From NCBI GenBank assembly GCA_023666975.1, contig JAMPAW010000128.1, positions 1 through 9,437 on the forward strand: a stretch of DNA of 9,437 nt. The letters run 5' to 3'. The notes under the pieces were generated by a model that had not been told where the DNA came from, searched no databases, and worked only from the letters and a program-made list of their open reading frames with translations. Source of the DNA: Clostridium sp. Its GTDB lineage: Bacteria; Bacillota_A; Clostridia; Lachnospirales; Lachnospiraceae. A program made the position numbers and the translations under genes. Below, one piece after another: positions 4,821 through 9,437 of the stretch. The stretch's first letter is position 1; every line of letters starts with the position of its first letter.

Positions 4821-7472
4821 ATGCGTTTAAAGAATTACCAAAAAGATGTCATTAAGGATTTAACCCGCTATTTGGAGCTTTTAAATCAGACGCAGGATTT
4901 AGAAATTGCGTATCGTTTATTTTGGGAGGAAAAGAATATTAGGGTAGGCATAGGCGGTGTTCCGGCTTATCAGAATATTATAAAAGGTGTTCCCAATCTG
5001 TGCATGAAGGTGCCAACAGGCGGTGGAAAGACATTTTTAGCCTGTAATGCAATTAAACCAATATTGGATGCGTTACCGCCTATGAAAGCAAAGGTTGTTG
5101 TATGGCTTGTACCGTCTGATACAATTCTTACGCAGACAATAGCAGCGCTTAAAAATACCAGACATCCATATAGACAGAAGATAGATACAGATTTTGAAAA
5201 TAGAGTAGAAGTATATTCTAAGCAGGAACTGCTTTCCGGACAAAACTTTAACATGGTTGCCGTGAGTGAACAGTTATCTATTTTAGTATTGTCTTATGAT
5301 TCTTTTCGTGGAAGAAAGGAAGCATTAAAGGCAAAGCAGGAAAACAGCAATCTTGCATCTATGGCAAAAGAATTGGGGACTCCGGAGAATCCGATTGAGG
5401 ATGTAGATGAGACGGCATTACTACAGGTTATTAATCAGCTTTCCCCTATTGTAATTGTGGATGAAAGCCATCATGCAAGCAGCAAATTAAGTAAAGAAAT
5501 GCTGAATAATTTTAATCCGAGTTTTATTTTGGATTTGACAGCAACACCTACAAAAGAGAGCAACGTGCTTTGCTTCGTGGATGCTGTACGCTTAAAGGCA
5601 GAAAATATGGTCAAGCTGCCAGTGATTGTATATAACAGGGATAACCAGCAAGGAGTTCTGGCAGATGCGATTGATTTACGGAACTGTCTTGAATTACAGG
5701 CGAAGAAAGAACAGGAAATATCGGGGGTATATATCAGACCGATTGTATTGTTTCAGGCACAGCCGAGAGGCACAGAGGAAAGTACAACTTTTGAAAAACT
5801 GAAGGATAATCTTGTTCGTAGCGGTATTCCAAAAGAGCAGATTGCGATTAAGACGGCAGATATTAATGAGTTAAAGGGCGTTGACCTTTTGCAATCGGAT
5901 TGTCCGATTCGGTATATTATAACAATCAATGCGTTAAAAGAAGGATGGGACTGCCCATTTGCATATATTCTGGCATCCATTGCTAATAGGACAAGCCGTA
6001 TTGAAGTAGAACAGATTGTCGGAAGGGTACTGCGCCAGCCATATACAAAAAAGCATTCTCAGAAAGCTCTTAATGTGTCTTATGTATTAACGTCATCTAA
6101 TGATTTCCGAAATACATTGGATAATATCGTTAGTGGTTTAAACAGTGCCGGATTTACCGATAAGGATTATCGGGTTGGGGAAACATCAGTTTCTGAATCG
6201 CCCAATCTTACAGCAGGAGAACAGGCTACACTTGATTTCAGCCGGCAGAAAAACGATATGTCAGAGAATGTATCATTTGAGACTGAAAATACAGAGGACT
6301 GTCTGGATTTTGATGTCGAAGCATTACGAAAGGATATTGAGCAGAGAAATGAGAATATTTCTAAGGGGGAATGCAATCCGGCAGCAGCAATGATAAGTAA
6401 TGCCGAAGCAGAGCATGATGCTTTTGAAAACGTAGTGGCGGAAGCGCAGAATGAGGGATTTACAGGAAGTTCATGGGAGGAACGAGAATTTAGGACATAT
6501 TTTAATATGACGCCGGAGTTTGAAGAGGAAGCTTCGCATATTAGAATACCGCAGTTTTGTATCAAAGTCGAAGAAAGCCTTTTTGTAGATGGATATGAGG
6601 TGAAATTAAAAAAAGAGCATTTAGATGAAACATTTTCGTTAAAAGGAAAACCATACGACATAGATTTTTCGCAGACTGACAGGCAGATGGTAGCAGTAGA
6701 TGTAAGAAAAAACAGTGAAAACAGACCTAAAGTATTTCAAATGAATGAGTCGGATCAGAGGGCTATGAAAGAGCTGTTTTCAAGATACAGTCCAGAGCAG
6801 AAAGTAAAAACATGTAAGGAAATTATCCATAGACATGTCAATAAAATTGATGCAGTCGATTCAAGGGAACTGTCACAGTATGTTGATTTAATTGTGGATC
6901 AGATGGATAATGATGTTTTGTCTGCATTGGAAAAGGCACCACAGGGATTTGCCAATCGCATTAAATCATACATAGAAGGGTTAATTGAGAAACACCGTCA
7001 GAGGCAGTTTGATGAATGGATTGAGGTGGGAAAAATCACTTGCCAGCCAATGTATGAGTTTAAGAAGAAAATAGCACCGCTTCATAGCACCAGTACATAC
7101 GGAGGAAGTCTGTATCAGGCGGAAGAGGAAGTAAATGATTTTGAATATGACATGGTTATGGCGTTGACAGGCTTGGATAATATTAAGTGGTGGCATAGAA
7201 ATATATCAAGACAGGAGTTTTGTATCAATGGATTTGCTAATCATTATCCGGATTTTATTGTTATGACTAAAAGTGGGAAAATACTCATGATTGAAACAAA
7301 GGGAGATCATCTGGAAAATAGGGAAACAAAAGATAAACTTGCAGAAGGTCGGGCGTGGCAGAATTTGGCAGGGACATCATATCGTTATTTCCTTGTATTC
7401 AAGAGCAAGGAGTTGAATATTGCGGGTGCGTATCAGTTTGACAGGTTTATTGAGACTTTGAAGCAGTTATAG
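4821..7472 (+). CDS. res: Type III restriction subunit (Res), SF2 helicase-nuclease
   Basis: An 883-aa ATP-dependent restriction subunit, which with Mod would recognise unmodified sites and cut nearby DNA. Superfamily 2 motifs are complete: a Q-like YQ (6-7), Walker A PTGGGKT (65-71), DESHH (214-218), LTATPT (239-244), the GWDCP region (375-379, motif V) and QIVGRVLRQP (398-407, motif VI with its arginine finger). The C-terminal nuclease shows PDF (810-812) and ETK (825-827), the PD-(D/E)xK signature, following a YDM segment. ATG 4821 has AAGGAGG (4806-4812) eight bases ahead; an upstream in-frame ATG at 4767 would overlap mod and lacks an RBS. The gap to mod is 13 bp. The gene is intact and appears active. 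Its base composition is a little less AT-rich than mod or the gene that follows. Confidence 0.93.
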   Translation: MRLKNYQKDVIKDLTRYLELLNQTQDLEIAYRLFWEEKNIRVGIGGVPAYQNIIKGVPNLCMKVPTGGGKTFLACNAIKPILDALPPMKAKVVVWLVPSDTILTQTIAALKNTRHPYRQKIDTDFENRVEVYSKQELLSGQNFNMVAVSEQLSILVLSYDSFRGRKEALKAKQENSNLASMAKELGTPENPIEDVDETALLQVINQLSPIVIVDESHHASSKLSKEMLNNFNPSFILDLTATPTKESNVLCFVDAVRLKAENMVKLPVIVYNRDNQQGVLADAIDLRNCLELQAKKEQEISGVYIRPIVLFQAQPRGTEESTTFEKLKDNLVRSGIPKEQIAIKTADINELKGVDLLQSDCPIRYIITINALKEGWDCPFAYILASIANRTSRIEVEQIVGRVLRQPYTKKHSQKALNVSYVLTSSNDFRNTLDNIVSGLNSAGFTDKDYRVGETSVSESPNLTAGEQATLDFSRQKNDMSENVSFETENTEDCLDFDVEALRKDIEQRNENISKGECNPAAAMISNAEAEHDAFENVVAEAQNEGFTGSSWEEREFRTYFNMTPEFEEEASHIRIPQFCIKVEESLFVDGYEVKLKKEHLDETFSLKGKPYDIDFSQTDRQMVAVDVRKNSENRPKVFQMNESDQRAMKELFSRYSPEQKVKTCKEIIHRHVNKIDAVDSRELSQYVDLIVDQMDNDVLSALEKAPQGFANRIKSYIEGLIEKHRQRQFDEWIEVGKITCQPMYEFKKKIAPLHSTSTYGGSLYQAEEEVNDFEYDMVMALTGLDNIKWWHRNISRQEFCINGFANHYPDFIVMTKSGKILMIETKGDHLENRETKDKLAEGRAWQNLAGTSYRYFLVFKSKELNIAGAYQFDRFIETLKQL

Positions 7473-7498
7473 TAAAAATTGTAGGAAGGATATGTTTT

Positions 7499-8962
7499 AT
7501 GAATTATAGAAAATTGCATGCAAATACGCATTTGAGTTGTGAAGTAGTATCAATTGGACAAATGGGATGCTCTTATATGGGAACGCTTTCTTTAGATGAA
7601 CATTCGGTTGCATTATTCGATGTAGTAGATGTGGATATGGATTTTTATCATAGAATTAAAGAGATGAAAGATTTCATAATATGTGCTAAGACCTCAAGTG
7701 ATTGTATTACATTATGGGGAACTACAATTATTGAGGTAAAATTCCATACACATAGTAAGGTTCAAATTTGTTTTTGGATATCAGATATTTTCGTGGGTTC
7801 AGAATATGCTATAGAACAAAACGCAGATATACTTTTTAGTGGATTTTCGTGCCGATTTACAGATTTGTTTGAACTTTTGGGGTTATATCCTTATAAAGTA
7901 GAGAATGTGGGTTCGGAATGGGAGTTTAAGTCGGTAACTATTGCGGATAGTACAAAAACTATGGAATTTGATAATGGTTATTCTTGCTTTGTTACTCCAT
8001 ACGTTTATAAGAAAGATAATGATTATATTTTTTCTATGCAAGGGAGGTTGAATTATGTTGCTTCAGAATTGGAAAATATTACGGAATTGAAAGAGAAAAT
8101 TCGTATGCTAGAATTGTTTTTGGAAATTTTATGTGGAGAAACGGTTACAGTATTGGATGTAACGCTGGATAAAAGAGATAGCATTTTTGAGTATATAGGA
8201 TTATGCAACTATCCAAAGAATAAATTAAAAGGGTTAAGTAATGGAATGGATTCAAAATGGTATCCAAGGAAAAGTATTTTTAAATTAAGCGATTGGAACG
8301 ATACTGGAAAAAATGTGATTGAACTTTTTGCAGAATTGGCAAGGAATAATGTGCTTGCGATGGAAAGTTATAAGCAGGTATTGCTTGATGAGGAAATAAA
8401 AATTGTTACATATAATAAATTCTTAAAAATAATGCAGATGATTGAGGGGATTATGCGAGATCCGGTTTTGCAACAAGAAATGGATGATTTCAATAATAAA
8501 AAACGAGAAGTGCTTGCGAAGATTGAAGCAGATGAGGTCAAAAGCTTCATAAAAAAATATTGTGTAAATAATGGTGAAAGTTTTAGGAAATGCCTTAAAA
8601 AAATAACCAGAGAATGCCTTAGAGTGTTGTCCGATGCTGGTACAGATAAAATATTTGAGAATTATGATAAATTGATTACGAAGATTATAAACGATCGAGA
8701 TGCCTATACTCATGCTTTACAAGGGCGTGAACCAGTTATGAATGAGGAAGAAATTAATTTAGTTAATTGTTGCTATAAGGAATTCTTTAGAATAATAGTG
8801 CTGGAGAAACTTGGAATTTCTGAAAAATTAATTAGAACGCGGTTTTTGTTTAATAGAAAGTTTGTTGATTCATATAAGATTCTTTTTGGATTGGCAATAA
8901 CAAACGTAGATGAAAAGCATAATACAGGTGAGTTTGATGATGACATGTGTGATTATGTGTGA
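7499..8962 (+). CDS. ApeA-like HEPN-domain protein, probable anti-phage RNase
   Basis: A 487-aa protein that I read as an ApeA-type defence protein. The N-terminal ~175 residues are strand-rich and carry the ApeA N-terminal domain pattern: MGTLSLDEHSVALFDV (27-42), TLWG (71-74), VGSEY (99-103), and FSGFSCRFTDLFELLGL (113-129). The C-terminal part (about 345-450) is helical and contains R400-DAYT-H405, the Rx4H motif of HEPN ribonucleases, in the expected place after an amphipathic helix and before another. HEPN proteins of this type cleave RNA, often tRNA, and stop growth of infected cells. AGGAAGGA (7483-7490) lies eight bases before ATG 7499, and the gap to res is only 26 bp, so it is likely the fourth gene of the operon. 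No membrane segment is visible. The HEPN call is good; the ApeA family and the defence role rest on pattern memory and context. Confidence 0.78.
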   Translation: MNYRKLHANTHLSCEVVSIGQMGCSYMGTLSLDEHSVALFDVVDVDMDFYHRIKEMKDFIICAKTSSDCITLWGTTIIEVKFHTHSKVQICFWISDIFVGSEYAIEQNADILFSGFSCRFTDLFELLGLYPYKVENVGSEWEFKSVTIADSTKTMEFDNGYSCFVTPYVYKKDNDYIFSMQGRLNYVASELENITELKEKIRMLELFLEILCGETVTVLDVTLDKRDSIFEYIGLCNYPKNKLKGLSNGMDSKWYPRKSIFKLSDWNDTGKNVIELFAELARNNVLAMESYKQVLLDEEIKIVTYNKFLKIMQMIEGIMRDPVLQQEMDDFNNKKREVLAKIEADEVKSFIKKYCVNNGESFRKCLKKITRECLRVLSDAGTDKIFENYDKLITKIINDRDAYTHALQGREPVMNEEEINLVNCCYKEFFRIIVLEKLGISEKLIRTRFLFNRKFVDSYKILFGLAITNVDEKHNTGEFDDDMCDYV

Positions 8963-8998
8963 GGATTTGTTATAGAAAAGGATTTTTGAGGAGTGTGG

Positions 8999-9437
8999 AT
9001 GGTTATGCCTATGCAGGAAATAGCAGCAAAAATTGAGAGGAAGCAATTGCTTGATGAACTGGAACTTTTGAAAAAACTTGATAGTGATGGGAAAGAAGTA
9101 GTAACGAAAGAGGATATACTGCGTGTAGTGGAAGCAAAAGAAAAAGAGCTTTTGGAAGAGATTCATTATTTAGAAAAAAAGGAAGAATCCTTAATAGGTG
9201 GTGAATACGATTTATCCTTATTTGATAAGAATATACTTTGTGAGGATTCTAAGATAATTTTACGGAAACCGATAAATAATGATTTAGATTCTTATTATTC
9301 CTTAAAGAAAGAATATGCGTATATGAAATCCGCATTTGCCAAGCCTGAATTTAAAGATGAATTGTGGAAGGAATATTTATCTGACGAAAGTCTGTATTAT
9401 ACAATAGCCAAGAAAGAAGATAATATTTTTATTGGTT
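8999..9437 (+). CDS. Coiled-coil plus GNAT-like N-acetyltransferase, 3' end outside window
   Basis: Open from ATG 8999 through the last base: 146 codons with no stop, so the gene is truncated by the window, not broken. Residues 7-65 are a charged Glu/Lys/Leu helix, probably a coiled coil. From about residue 85, KIILRKPINNDLDSYYSLKK, and later YTIAKKEDNIFIG (134-146), follow the start of a RimJ/RimL-type GNAT fold, ending before the acetyl-CoA binding loop. GAGGAG (8988-8993) precedes the start by five bases; ATG 9005, in the same frame, is also possible. It lies 36 bp after the HEPN gene, so co-transcription is likely. The acetyl-CoA site cannot be seen, so the GNAT call rests on the first strand and helix only. 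A link to the restriction-modification and HEPN genes is inferred from position. Confidence 0.6.
   Translation, partial: MVMPMQEIAAKIERKQLLDELELLKKLDSDGKEVVTKEDILRVVEAKEKELLEEIHYLEKKEESLIGGEYDLSLFDKNILCEDSKIILRKPINNDLDSYYSLKKEYAYMKSAFAKPEFKDELWKEYLSDESLYYTIAKKEDNIFIG

Noticed and set aside
6167..6661. 164-codon antisense open frame inside res
   Set aside because: It lies wholly within the intact res gene, is serine-rich, and has no promoter or RBS; it is a by-product of res codon usage.
7499..8962. HEPN-MNT toxin-antitoxin pair
   Set aside because: The HEPN protein is large with a separate N-terminal domain, and neither neighbour shows a nucleotidyltransferase GSxxxGxxxxxSD motif.

Overview
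The window looks like accessory DNA from a low-to-mid GC Gram-positive bacterium, most likely a gut Clostridia/Lachnospiraceae member. The grounds are strong AGGAGG-type ribosome binding sites, TATAAT/TTGACA-type promoters, a MobV-like relaxase next to a TnpV-like protein, and AT-rich defence genes. No rRNA, tRNA, CRISPR array, integrase or complete insertion sequence is visible.

Layout. (1) 1-278 carries no convincing gene but is packed with hairpins, which suits an origin of transfer for the relaxase behind it. (2) 279-2021 is a mobilisation pair: a MobV/Pre-type relaxase and a small TnpV-family protein, closed by a terminator at 2023-2052. (3) 2073-2688 is a divergent pair: a 56-aa ribbon-helix-helix repressor on the minus strand and a 107-aa unknown protein on the plus strand. 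Between them lie three TGACGGCA repeats and two promoters, which looks like an autoregulatory switch. (4) 2689-2923 holds a terminator and then a strong promoter with an embedded dyad. (5) 2924 to the window end reads as one AT-rich plus-strand operon: a small Xre-type regulator, type III Mod methyltransferase, type III Res helicase-nuclease, an ApeA-like protein with a HEPN RNase motif, and a GNAT-like protein cut off by the window edge.

How it may work together. The Mod-Res pair would methylate the host and cut unmodified incoming DNA. The Xre regulator, at the head of the operon and behind a promoter with a dyad between its -35 and -10, may time expression as C-proteins do in other restriction-modification systems. 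The HEPN protein, only 26 bp behind res and with its own Shine-Dalgarno sequence, is a plausible abortive-infection RNase acting as a second layer. The coiled-coil/GNAT protein follows closely and may belong to the same unit. The whole looks like a defence cargo beside the mobilisation genes of an integrative mobilisable element or plasmid. The Xre/type III R-M/ApeA-like HEPN/GNAT combination is the most interesting content here; the linkage is seen, but its joint function is inference.
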